From positions 558,001 to 622,000 of the forward strand of contig NZ_OY787453.1 in the NCBI RefSeq assembly GCF_963678795.1: DNA of 64,000 nt. The letters are read 5' to 3'. The DNA is from an uncultured Methanoregula sp. (GTDB taxonomy: Archaea; Halobacteriota; Methanomicrobia; Methanomicrobiales; Methanospirillaceae). Shown here piece after piece: positions 47,901-53,942 of this stretch. The position numbers and the translations under genes are program-made. A model generated the notes under the pieces. That model worked only from the letters and a program-made list of their open reading frames with translations, made no database searches and had not been told where the DNA came from. The stretch's first letter is position 1. Every line of letters begins with the position of its first letter.

Positions 47901-48356
47901 AATGCTACCATCCGGCAGCACAACGCTGGTGTGGGCCTGTCTTGCCGCCCACCCGGGATTATTAGTAATATTCACCCAGGTGACGCCGTTATTGGTTGAC
48001 TTCCATACGTCTTTCGTACTGCCACCGCTGAAAACACCACCCATCAGGACAATGGTGCCATCCGGCAGAACAACGCTGGTATGACCGATTCGTGCTGCCC
48101 ACCCGGTGCTTGCGTTTGCCAGTGTCCACGACTGGTTGTATTTCTCATCACCGAAGAACCACGCCCAGCCGGTTGGGCTGCCGGTCGAGGAATCCGAGAA
48201 CGTGACTGCCAACGGGGCAGTGCCGGTTGTTGGAGTACCGGAAAATCCAGATGCCGGAACATCAGCCAGTACCGGAAGAATAGTTATCTGAAGGAGGAGC
48301 AGGAGAAAAAGGGATGTGAACAATACCCTGCGATGTACCTGTACCTGATATGCCAC
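38922..48356 (-). CDS. Giant secreted PKD/kelch-like/LamG surface protein (about 3144 residues)
   Basis: The GTG at 48356 is chosen because the paralog at 53061 aligns there (VAYQVQVHRRVL/VACQVRVQRRVL). A TTG at 48368 is possible. Order from the N-terminus: signal peptide; PKD split by six kelch-like repeats; hinge; LamG-like domain; PKD; second split PKD with six repeats; LamG; PKD; third split PKD with six repeats; two PKDs; three near-identical PKDs (261-bp units); another PKD; a domain starting RGASVYIGEQGL, perhaps DUF3821-like; an Ala/Pro/Val linker; a domain ending SLFGLVTA; one membrane helix; RRRL. The gene is intact over 9.4 kb. It is probably an adhesin or S-layer-associated protein. 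It shares promoter and tail with the 1494-residue neighbour. Confidence 0.88.
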   Translation of the reverse strand: MAYQVQVHRRVLFTSLFLLLLLQITILPVLADVPASGFSGTPTTGTAPLAVTFSDSSTGSPTGWAWFFGDEKYNQSWTLANASTGWAARIGHTSVVLPDGTIVLMGGVFSGGSTKDVWKSTNNGVTWVNITNNPGWAARQAHTSVVLPDGSIVLMGGFTNANKNDVWRSTDGGVTWTQLTASAGWSPRSGHTSVVLPDGSIVLMGGQAVSKMNDVWRSTDGGATWTQLTASAGWSPRSVHTSVVMPDGSIILMGGSDGNDKNDVWRSADNGATWTQVNPSAGWSPRTDHTSVTMPDGSIILMGGKNGTISYKNDVWRSVDNGAVWAQINTSAGWTGRSRTSSVAMPDGSIALMGGGTDLVMKNDVWRFQPAGSLAQNPSHTYTESGNYTVALQSHNNGGFNSTHKTGFITVTANQPPVASNVLLSSTSGFNRTSDNLTLKWTVSDPNGNRVRNITNWFRNGTSIMALNMPFEGGSNSTFTRDYSGAGNNGAVNGATWNATGGPDGSGAYSFDGNDYINMSTFSPADPHHVTLTAWINTSQAPAGPYYNGYILVKGNDNSANSYGLSLHADSGNMANAGVQMVVFTGTSYWVTSPAGAVSANRWHHVAGVINGQNTKLYLDGNLIDNDTFSGTISPASSQVWVGAQNRPGYNYYYKGLIDGVALYNRSLSQEQILTLAQNRTDLIVSQELVAGDRWQGSVTPNDGTQDGNETFSNLVNISGSVPVASFTSNITSGAAPLAVQFNDTSTNSPIAWNWSFGDGSLSTLRNPAHTYSSAGTYTVSLNASNAGGSNVSTRMNYIAVSVPKPAPAFSANITSGTAPLPVSFTDSSTGSPSGWAWFFGDESYNQSWVQVSESAGWAEREGHSVVVMQDGTLILTGGIGGGGFSNDTWRSDDNGNTWTLVNEYGPWSPRQWHSMVVVPGNIIVLMGGEDSSGRRNDVWQSADYGASWTLVNASAGWSERECHNTRVLSDKEIVLTGGYDGVGYTNDTWTSTDNGATWTLINASSGWSARHNHAMVVLPDNSLVLFGGEDSMGYTNDTWTSTDDGVTWIRMARNAAWMARGRLGSVAMPDGSIIVLGGEDTSDRMNDVWRSADHGKTWTLVNASAGWSPRQGLRAVEMPDGSIIIVGGYDGGLLNDVWRFQPAGSSLQNPSHTYSAAGNYTVALKAFNAGGFNSTRKTGFITVLSGNNPPVVFNTALASTSGFNRTSDNLMMTWGVSDPDGNPVQNITNWYRNGTSVSSLNLPFAGGSTGSFTRDYSGYGNNGTVHGALWNATGGYTGFGAYEFNGVNTFIGGSNVGTGFPVGSAPRTITAWIKSSDTAGTDRNILHYGTNENAPTNFHLFITGDGKAAVGNGWGYGIVSSSIPVDDEHWHYVAGVYDGPVSNLLRIYVDGAENSNRTSSTIPDTGTGSNWKIGDFIGGFGPFQGTIDDIQIYNRALSADQIHALYLNRTDLIVSQELKSGDSWQGSVTPNDGTADGNTVLSNPLNITGSAPVAGFTANTTSGTAPLTVAFSDTSTNAPTAWSWSFGNGAWYNTTTNSLRNASYTYTAPGTYTVNLTVMNAGGSNVSIRTNYITVTVPKPIPTFSANVTSGTAPLPVQFTDSSTGSPTGRAWFFGDENYSQPWTQVNASPGWSARQLSSSVVMPDGTIVIMGGDDGTGARNDVWNSTDNGATWTQVKPNDGSGWSGRIDHSSVVMPDGSIVMMGGFDGSAPKNDVWRSTDTGTTWTRINASAGWPARRGQSSVVMPDGSIVLMGGYYPGSTTYNDVWRSTDSGTMWSQVTSGAGWSPRQGHSSVVMPDGSIVIMGGTTFSFTCNNEVWRSADYGATWTRINASAGWSPRYYTRGVVMPDGSILLTGGADNSVVYQDVWRSVDSGATWTPVNTSPGWTGGRSGHNTVEMPNGSVVLIGGWSGSLNNNVWRFTPTGSSAQNPLHTYSAAGNFTVALQVRNAGGFNSTRKTGYISVTGGTPLPAAVFTASPLYGLTPLTVLFNDTSAGSPTAWLWDFGDGNTTNSTVQNPVHTYSVLGRHNVTLLVTNSAGSNSTTVSDYIKVSDLRANFTWSCNATVPYRVDFRNTSTTSFPPIESLWWDFGDGAVDLPETANPMHTYTGATPFIVNLQVWDHMNGGDSINKTVTPCMTGTVPVADFYGIPAAGTAPLTVIFTDTSTNSPTAWNWTFGDGSTVNSTVKSPVHTYSSAGTYTVSLNATNAVGSNTFTRTNFISVSSGSLAPVADFYGIPAAGTAPLTVIFTDTSTNSPTAWNWTFGDGSTVNSTVKNPVHTYSTAGTYTVSLNATNAIGSNTFTRTNYISVSSGSLAPVADFYGIPAAGTPPLTVIFTDTSTNSPTAWNWTFGDGSTVNSTVKSPVHTYSSAGTYTVSLNATNAVGSNTFTRTNYISVSSGAMTPAASFSGSPTSGSPPLTVRFTDTSTGIPTSWYWTFGDGGTSTLQSPSYAYSSAGTYTVILNATNAAGSSTYTRTGYITVSSSSSYYTVAPVITRGASVYIGEQGLIVTRALNQGSPNDGNIDGVPVNTTIGWWPSSSTIDASPPTKTIDLSARYTSLFIDPADFAGYTGTWYALNGTQTAQGVGNSSVFTVVDPSLGLGVWDFTIATNVAGSSVPRSDCLGFRVYTTMTEALDGTRRSPVYNDVQDGYIDIVVKSPSGTPLTVLADKSGASHTLLRQNVSFQPWTWGNVPSAPGNWSVGFQSGPGYYEYPAGTYTVWAESGLNNMRNNYRSGGVDYTGKTVSPVSTVTITDPVVVTTTPTVTPPLWGSDNSAGNGPAAAPAAAPAAAPQGPAVAPVVAPVVAPVVVPPVVAPPVVVAPVVAPAQPQQPALLAPPQEAPAVPVPDTQPVEGLAGVTVVQDYQVGVTGMTYNAGGNDNMLNLDLGSARDAGAQITTSPTLVTVILRHSPGVVINFRGDRFTYKNGKIEGKVTSADFETDPVAVNVSSGRVAGSIHAVLLSITEPVKVDAVITGDIPLETAERYNAVLAKNKQSVAGIAYLMKFERGNLTTTGAANVTMTVPASWVNQHGGKDAVRITRISDETGMTEILATKFIGTDSGGNMIFLGDSPHGTSLFGLVTAQATTAEQKEHPNATYIPASKPAMITNVGMFGWLIDLVQNNPIMIVIIIAVLAAIIYLGWWRRRL
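39850..40035 (-). repeat. Low-complexity repeats coding the Ala/Pro/Val linker of the giant protein
   Basis: Short direct repeats (units like CAACCGGTG/CGACCGGTG in the forward strand) encode runs of APVVAPVV. The matching linker of the neighbour gene is at about 49545-49685. Such DNA can slip and change linker length. Confidence 0.7.
41167..41949 (-). repeat. Three tandem 261-bp PKD-coding repeats
   Basis: The start string CTGACCGAGAT occurs at 41167, 41428 and 41689, a strict 261-base period (87 codons, one PKD domain each). The copies differ by only a few bases, showing recent duplication or gene conversion. Each encodes PVADFYGIPAAG...STVNSTVK. Confidence 0.92.
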
Positions 48357-48414
48357 GATAAAAGACAACCCCGGTTACGTCAGATACATCACTACTGGAA
48401 AATTCTTTTGAAAG

Positions 48415-48432
48415 ATAAAAAATGTTTTTATT
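48415..48432 (-). promoter_or_regulatory. Promoter of the giant surface gene, copy shared with its neighbour
   Basis: The minus strand reads AATAAAAACATTTTTTAT, a TATA region 59-76 bases before the GTG. The same block, with one changed base, stands before the 1494-residue gene at 53123-53140. A second shared block, TAGTGATGTATCTG (minus strand of 48381-48394 and 53088-53101), lies in both leaders. Confidence 0.65.
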
Positions 48433-48576
48433 TTAATTTTTAATAGTTATAGTATACTGCCGAAATCAGCTGTAAAATCATATCTGAAGATGTTTTTGGA
48501 TCATTCATTTTTTTTATATTTATGTAACAATGAGCTGATAATCTCTCTATTAATGGCTGTTTTCAGAATCCAGCGA

Positions 48577-51500
48577 TCACAACCGCCGTTTCCACCAGCC
48601 GAAGTAAAGGATAACTCCAAGCAGGAGGATCACGACAACGATCATCACCGGGTTGTTCTGGACAAGATCAATGAGCCAGCCGAACATGCCGACGTTAGTG
48701 ATCATGGCCGGCTTGGACGCGGGTATGTAGGTCGAGTTCGGGTTCGCCTTCTGTTCGGCGGTTGTTGCCTGTGCGGTGACAAGACCGAAGAGTGAGGTCC
48801 CGTGCGGGGAATCACCCGTGAAGATCATGTTGCCTTCGGAGTCGGTTCCGGAATAGGTTGTGGCAAGCAGCTCGGTCATGCCGGTCTGGTCGCTCGTACG
48901 GGTGATCCGTACCGCCCCTTTTCCGCCGTGCTGGTCGACCCACGACGAGGGGACGGTCATCGTGACGTTTGCCGCACCTGTGGAGGTGAGGTTCCCGCGC
49001 TCGAATTTCATGAGATAGGCAATACCGGCAACAGACTGGTTGTCCTGTGCGAAGAGGGTATTGTATGTCGCGGCGGTGGTGACCGGGATCTCACCGGTGA
49101 TGATATTTTCAATTTTGACCGGTTCGCCGATGGAGAACAGGACTGCCTGGACGGAGCCGGCCACTTTCCCGCTCGATACATTGACCGTGAGCGGGTCGGT
49201 CTGGAGCTCGGCCCGGGTAACTTTTCCGACAATTTTCCCGTCCTTTGACTGGAATTTGTCACCCCAGAACGTGACCAGGACCCCGGGAGAATGGTGCTGG
49301 TAGCTGGTCAGGCGGTCGGAATAGACGTTCACCGTTGCACCGGCATCCCTGGCGGAAGAAAGGTCGATACTGACAATATCGTCCCCGGCGGTATTATAGT
49401 TCATTCCTGCATAACCGACCGGGTAACTCTCGGCAACCGTAACCCCGGTCAGCCCTTCGACCGGCTGGGTTTCCGGGGCGGGCACTTCGGCCTGCTGGGC
49501 CGGTACTTCCTGTACCGGGGCCAGCATGGGTTGTTGCTGGGCAGGAACTACAACCGGAGCCACAACCGGAGCTATTACGACCGGCGGTGCAACAACCGGA
49601 GCAACGACCGGTGCTACCACCGGCGCTACAACCGGTAATACGACCGGCGCAGCAGCCGGGACCGCAGGCGCTGCCGGGGCTGCAGCGGTGCCGGAACTGT
49701 CAGATCCCCATGAAGGTGGCAGGGGGGTAGTAACCGTGACATAATCTGTCCTGGTCTTTGTGCTGCTCCCGTAAGCATTCGAAGCGCTCAGGGATACCGT
49801 GTAGGTTCCCGGGGTCGAGTACGTGTGCACGGGGTTGCCGAGCGTGCTGGTCGTGCCGTCCCCGAATGTCCAGTACCATGACGCAGGGGAACCCGTAGAA
49901 GCATCCGCAAAGGAGACCGAGAGTGACGCAGGACCGGTCAGGGGAGCGCCCGAGAAATCTGCTACCGGCGCTGATGATCCCCCGAGTGCATAAACGGACT
50001 TGTCATCGCTCCCGAAAAACACAAGACCGTCAGCAACTGCCGGGCTGGACCAGATCTTGTCCAGGGCCGTATAATGCCAGAGTTCCGACCCCGTGGCGCT
50101 ATCCAGCACATACATACTGCCGTCGGTGCTCCCGACATACACCCTGCCATTGGCAACCGCGGGGGAGGAGTAGATAGTACCGGCGGTAGTAAAACTCCAG
50201 AGTTTTGCGCCGGTCAGGGCATTGAGGGCATAGAGATTTTTGTCATCACTTCCAACGTACACAACTCCCCCGGAGACTGCCGGTGATGAATCGACACACC
50301 CGGACATCGTGTAATCCCAGAGGATGGTCCCGGTACTGGCGTCCAGGGCATACATCTTGTCATTGTAACTGCCGACATAGACAATGCCATTGGCAATTGC
50401 CGGGCTGGAGATCACTGCACCCGCGGTCGTGGTTGTCCAGAGGGTTGCTCCCGTTGTGGCATTGAGGGCATAGATCTTGGTATCGTCGCTTCCCACGTAC
50501 ACGACCCCGTCAGAGACTGCGGGGCTGGACTCAACATCGGCACCGGTGGGATATACCCAGAACGGGATCCCGTTTGTTGCATTGAGAGCAAAGATTTTGC
50601 CGTCGTGGCTTCCGATATACACGATACCGTTTGCGACAGCAGGGCTGGACGTGACATAAGCCCCCGTTGTGAGTGCCCAGAGCGGGGTTCCCGTTACCGC
50701 GTTCAGCGCATAGACGTTCTTGTCCCAGCTGCCGACATAGACATTCCCGTCAGCAACTGCCGGGACCGATACAATATTGAACCCGATCGAGGTATTCCAG
50801 ACCGGCCCGCCGTTCGATGCATTTACGGCATAGATCTTCCCGTCATCGCTCCCGATGTACAGGATGCCGTTGGCAATCACCGGGCTGGAACCGATCGATG
50901 CACCGGTTGTTGTCTTCCACCTGAGGTTCGGATTTGGCCGTGTGCCCCCGTCATCGAACACCCCCCCGTGCCGGCTGTTATTGCGGAACATCGCTGCCGA
51001 GGCAAAGTCCGCTGCAATGTAACTGGATCTGGTTGTGATCCCGCTTCCCCCCGAATTTGTTGCGTTCAGGGTAACGGTGAACGTGCCGGCGGTCGGGTAG
51101 ATATGGGTGGGGTTATGCATTGTGCTGAACGTCCCGTCCCCGAACGACCAGTTCCATGCGGTCGGCGTGTTGATTGAGTAATCCGTGAACGTGACTGAGA
51201 GGGGTGCGATACCGGAAACAGGGGATGCGATGAAGCCGGCGACCGGAGCTGACGATGACCCTCCCGTTACGGTGATATACCCGGAATTCCGGGTGCTGTT
51301 GAATCCCATGGAGTTGAATGCCTGGAGGGCTACGTTATAGATCCCGGCCGATATATAGGCATGCGTGGGGTTCTGCAACGATGAACCGGTGGGGTTGAAC
51401 CGCCAGACGTCGTTCGTGTTTGTACCTCCTGCAGAACCGCCCATGAGGAGGATGCTGCCATCCCGCTCAACAACGCCGGAATGTCCCTCCCGTGCTGCCC

Positions 51501-53061
51501 ACCCGGCACTTGCATTCACCGCCGTCCAGGTGGCCCCGTTGTCAGTCGAACGCCAGACATCGTTCATCCAGCCGGTGCCATCAGTTCCGCCCATGAGGAC
51601 GACGCTTCCGTCCGGCATCGTAACCACGCTCTGGTAGTCTCGCGGCGACCATCCTGCACTGGAATTAACCTTATTCCACGTTGCACCCCCGTTAGTGGAT
51701 CGCCAGACATCGTTCCTGGGAGATTCGTCGTTCCCGGCCATGAGGAGGATGCTGCCATCCGGCATCGCGACACTGCTGTGCCCGAGCCGCGTTGTCCAGC
51801 CGGAACTTGCCGTCACCAGCGACCATGTTGCACCGTTATCTGCAGACTGCCAGGTATCGTTCGTGAGGCCGCCGGTATAGCCGCCCATGAGCAGGATCCT
51901 GCCTCCGGGAATAATAACGCTGGCATGGCTCTCCCGCGGCAGCCAGCCTGCGCTCGCGGTCATGAGGGTCCATGTAGCGCCGTAATCGGTGGATCGCCAC
52001 ACGTCGTTCAGGTCGCCGCCGCCATATTTCCCTCCCATGAGGACAATGCTCCCGTCCGGCATCGCAACACTGCGATGGGCAGCCCGTGCCGGCCAAGGCG
52101 CAGTGGCGATCATCCGTGTCCAGGAGAGACCGTTATCCATGGATCGCCAGGTATCATTGTAATATACCGTGCCACCGTCCCACCCCCCCATGAGGACAAT
52201 ACTCCCGTCCGGCATCGTGACCGTGCTGGCGCTCCTCCGTGGGACCCATGCGGCATTATGGTTCACTTCCGTCCATGGCTGGCTGTACTTCTCATCGCCG
52301 AAGAACCAGGCCCAGCCGGTGGGAGTGTTCGATGAGGAGTCAAAGAAAAATACCGTGAGCGGGGCAGAACCTGATGTGGGCACTCCGGAAAAACCTGCGA
52401 CAGGGGGAGGATTCGATACCGTGATATATGTCACTGCAGATGTGCCGGAACCTGAAGTATTGGTTGTGGTCAGGGTGACAGGATAGGTTCCCGCGAAGTA
52501 AAATTCATTGGTAAAGGGTGGCCAACGGTTGCCGGATAGTGCAGCAGATGACGACATATTCCTCCACCCCTGGCTTCCCAGCGACCAGTTCCAGGAAGTC
52601 GTATCAAATCCTTCGGAAGTGTCCGTTAACAGGACCGTGAGAGGCGCGAGACCGGAAGTTGTGTTTGTTGTAAAACTGGCAACAGGATGCGCCCCGGTAC
52701 CCCAGTTCACGGTAATATACGCCGGCTTTGTCAGAGTACTGCTTCCCGATGCATTCGTAATGTTCAGGGTGACCGGGTACTTGCCCGGGACAAGGTACCG
52801 GTGAAGGGGATTCGAGACTACCAGATATGAGGTGGAATATGAATTACCATCCCCAAAATCCCAGTCCCATTGTGTCGGGCTTGAACAATCGGAGGTATCC
52901 GTGAACTGGACCTCGAGGGCAGCAGGGCCGGTCGTTACGTTGGCGGTGAAACCGGGAACAGGAGCAGCTTCAGCCGCCGGAAGGATCGCTAACGAAAGCA
53001 GGACTAAAAGAAAAAGAGAAGCCCATAATACCCTGCGCTGTACCCGCACCTGACATGCCAC
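48577..53061 (-). CDS. Large secreted PKD/kelch-like/PQQ surface protein (about 1494 residues)
   Basis: The GTG at 53061 is aligned with the giant paralog. A TTG at 53085 is an alternative. Order: signal peptide; two PKDs; a PKD interrupted by six kelch-like repeats (GWAWFFGDEKY ... NDVWRFNPTG); a PKD; an eight-unit PQQ-type propeller (units such as SSPAVANGIVYIGSHDGKIF); a PKD; an Ala/Pro/Val linker; a C-terminal domain ending SLFGLVTA; a membrane helix; KRRL. The last ~250 residues are almost the same as in the giant protein. The PQQ-type repeats need not bind PQQ. It sits on the cell surface, probably for adhesion or binding. Confidence 0.88.
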   Translation of the reverse strand: MACQVRVQRRVLWASLFLLVLLSLAILPAAEAAPVPGFTANVTTGPAALEVQFTDTSDCSSPTQWDWDFGDGNSYSTSYLVVSNPLHRYLVPGKYPVTLNITNASGSSTLTKPAYITVNWGTGAHPVASFTTNTTSGLAPLTVLLTDTSEGFDTTSWNWSLGSQGWRNMSSSAALSGNRWPPFTNEFYFAGTYPVTLTTTNTSGSGTSAVTYITVSNPPPVAGFSGVPTSGSAPLTVFFFDSSSNTPTGWAWFFGDEKYSQPWTEVNHNAAWVPRRSASTVTMPDGSIVLMGGWDGGTVYYNDTWRSMDNGLSWTRMIATAPWPARAAHRSVAMPDGSIVLMGGKYGGGDLNDVWRSTDYGATWTLMTASAGWLPRESHASVIIPGGRILLMGGYTGGLTNDTWQSADNGATWSLVTASSGWTTRLGHSSVAMPDGSILLMAGNDESPRNDVWRSTNGGATWNKVNSSAGWSPRDYQSVVTMPDGSVVLMGGTDGTGWMNDVWRSTDNGATWTAVNASAGWAAREGHSGVVERDGSILLMGGSAGGTNTNDVWRFNPTGSSLQNPTHAYISAGIYNVALQAFNSMGFNSTRNSGYITVTGGSSSAPVAGFIASPVSGIAPLSVTFTDYSINTPTAWNWSFGDGTFSTMHNPTHIYPTAGTFTVTLNATNSGGSGITTRSSYIAADFASAAMFRNNSRHGGVFDDGGTRPNPNLRWKTTTGASIGSSPVIANGILYIGSDDGKIYAVNASNGGPVWNTSIGFNIVSVPAVADGNVYVGSWDKNVYALNAVTGTPLWALTTGAYVTSSPAVANGIVYIGSHDGKIFALNATNGIPFWVYPTGADVESSPAVSDGVVYVGSDDTKIYALNATTGATLWTTTTAGAVISSPAIANGIVYVGSYNDKMYALDASTGTILWDYTMSGCVDSSPAVSGGVVYVGSDDKNLYALNALTGAKLWSFTTAGTIYSSPAVANGRVYVGSTDGSMYVLDSATGSELWHYTALDKIWSSPAVADGLVFFGSDDKSVYALGGSSAPVADFSGAPLTGPASLSVSFADASTGSPASWYWTFGDGTTSTLGNPVHTYSTPGTYTVSLSASNAYGSSTKTRTDYVTVTTPLPPSWGSDSSGTAAAPAAPAVPAAAPVVLPVVAPVVAPVVAPVVAPPVVIAPVVAPVVVPAQQQPMLAPVQEVPAQQAEVPAPETQPVEGLTGVTVAESYPVGYAGMNYNTAGDDIVSIDLSSARDAGATVNVYSDRLTSYQHHSPGVLVTFWGDKFQSKDGKIVGKVTRAELQTDPLTVNVSSGKVAGSVQAVLFSIGEPVKIENIITGEIPVTTAATYNTLFAQDNQSVAGIAYLMKFERGNLTSTGAANVTMTVPSSWVDQHGGKGAVRITRTSDQTGMTELLATTYSGTDSEGNMIFTGDSPHGTSLFGLVTAQATTAEQKANPNSTYIPASKPAMITNVGMFGWLIDLVQNNPVMIVVVILLLGVILYFGWWKRRL
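49545..49685 (-). repeat. Low-complexity repeats coding an Ala/Pro/Val linker
   Basis: Repeated 12-15 base units (GCTACAACCGGT-like in the forward strand) encode APVVAPVV runs before the C-terminal domain. It is homologous to the linker repeat at 39850-40035. Confidence 0.7.
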
Positions 53062-53122
53062 GATTAAAAAAACATCTCCATTCAAGCCAGATACATCACT
53101 ACACCAAAATTTAGTCGCATGT

Positions 53123-53140
53123 ATAAAAAGTGTTTTTATT
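53123..53140 (-). promoter_or_regulatory. Promoter of the 1494-residue surface gene
   Basis: The minus strand reads AATAAAAACACTTTTTAT, 62-79 bases before the GTG at 53061. It matches the promoter of the giant paralog at all but one base. Confidence 0.65.
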
Positions 53141-53251
53141 TGAATCCCGGATATACGGGTCCGGGTAAGAATGACTGTTGAACTCTCTCTTTTTGTGCGA
53201 GAATCAATTCATAATTTTTATAATCTATTCCGGATGAGATCGATAATCGGT

Positions 53252-53872
53252 ATGGCGACCTTTGATTGTAACTGGTGCGGGAAATGCTGCCAGAGTTTCG
53301 GGGAATTTATCCGGATCGAGCGGCAGGTGTCCGGGCGGGATTATTTCTGCCGGTACGGCATAACGGATGAACTCTTCCCGGTTCACGTGCAGCCGGAATT
53401 CGCAGATGAGATTGAAGAAGAATTCGAGGAATCCGATGGAGGAAAAATACCGTCAGATCACAAGGGCTGCACGTTCATGCGCAGGAGCAAGGAAGGCCAT
53501 GGATTTGCCTGTGCCATCTACCCGACACGGCCCACGATCTGCCGGGAGTTCCTCTGTTACCGGATGCTGATCCATCATCCCGAAAGCGGGGAAGTCCGGG
53601 GAAAGATCATCGGTATCAACGAACTCCGGACCCACGACGAGCTCCTGCAGAAGATCTGGAACGAGAAGATAGCCCACCTTCCCCACCCGTTTGCATCGCA
53701 GCATGATGCTGTTATGCATTCCCATGGACCGGGCGCACAGGAAGCTCATGGTCACGAGTCGCATATCCATGCCCACGTGAAGGGGGTCGGGCATACTGAT
53801 GACCATGAATGGGTGGCAAACGTCATAACCATCCTCGCATCCCACGGGTATAAGGGAGATCCGGTGGAATAA
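53252..53872 (+). CDS. YkgJ-family cysteine-cluster protein with His-rich tail
   Basis: The ATG at 53252 (MATFDCNWCGKCC) gives 206 residues. An ATG at 53234 is possible. Family cysteines are visible as CNWCGKCC (N-terminal), GCTF, FACAIYPTRPTIC and FLCYRM, the YkgJ/UPF0153 pattern of a probable Fe-S or zinc site. The last ~55 residues carry a cluster of ten histidines (HSHGPGAQEAHGHESHIHAH), which is unusual and suggests extra metal binding. A TATA element, TTTTTATAATC, lies 30-40 bases upstream. It is divergent from the 1494-residue gene. Function unknown. Confidence 0.82.
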   Translation: MATFDCNWCGKCCQSFGEFIRIERQVSGRDYFCRYGITDELFPVHVQPEFADEIEEEFEESDGGKIPSDHKGCTFMRRSKEGHGFACAIYPTRPTICREFLCYRMLIHHPESGEVRGKIIGINELRTHDELLQKIWNEKIAHLPHPFASQHDAVMHSHGPGAQEAHGHESHIHAHVKGVGHTDDHEWVANVITILASHGYKGDPVE

Positions 53873-53892
53873 CCCGTTTTCCGCTCATCCCT

Positions 53893-53912
53893 CACCGGGT
53901 TTTAACCCGGTG
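53893..53912. terminator. Perfect 9-bp hairpin between YkgJ and K+ channel genes
   Basis: CACCGGGTT-TT-AACCCGGTG is a perfect inverted repeat, 20 bases after the YkgJ stop. It contains the GTG that would be the longest start of the channel gene. It may end YkgJ transcription or regulate the downstream gene. There is no strong T-run. Confidence 0.5.
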
Positions 53913-53942
53913 GATCCACAGAACCTGTTACAGATTCCCGTG

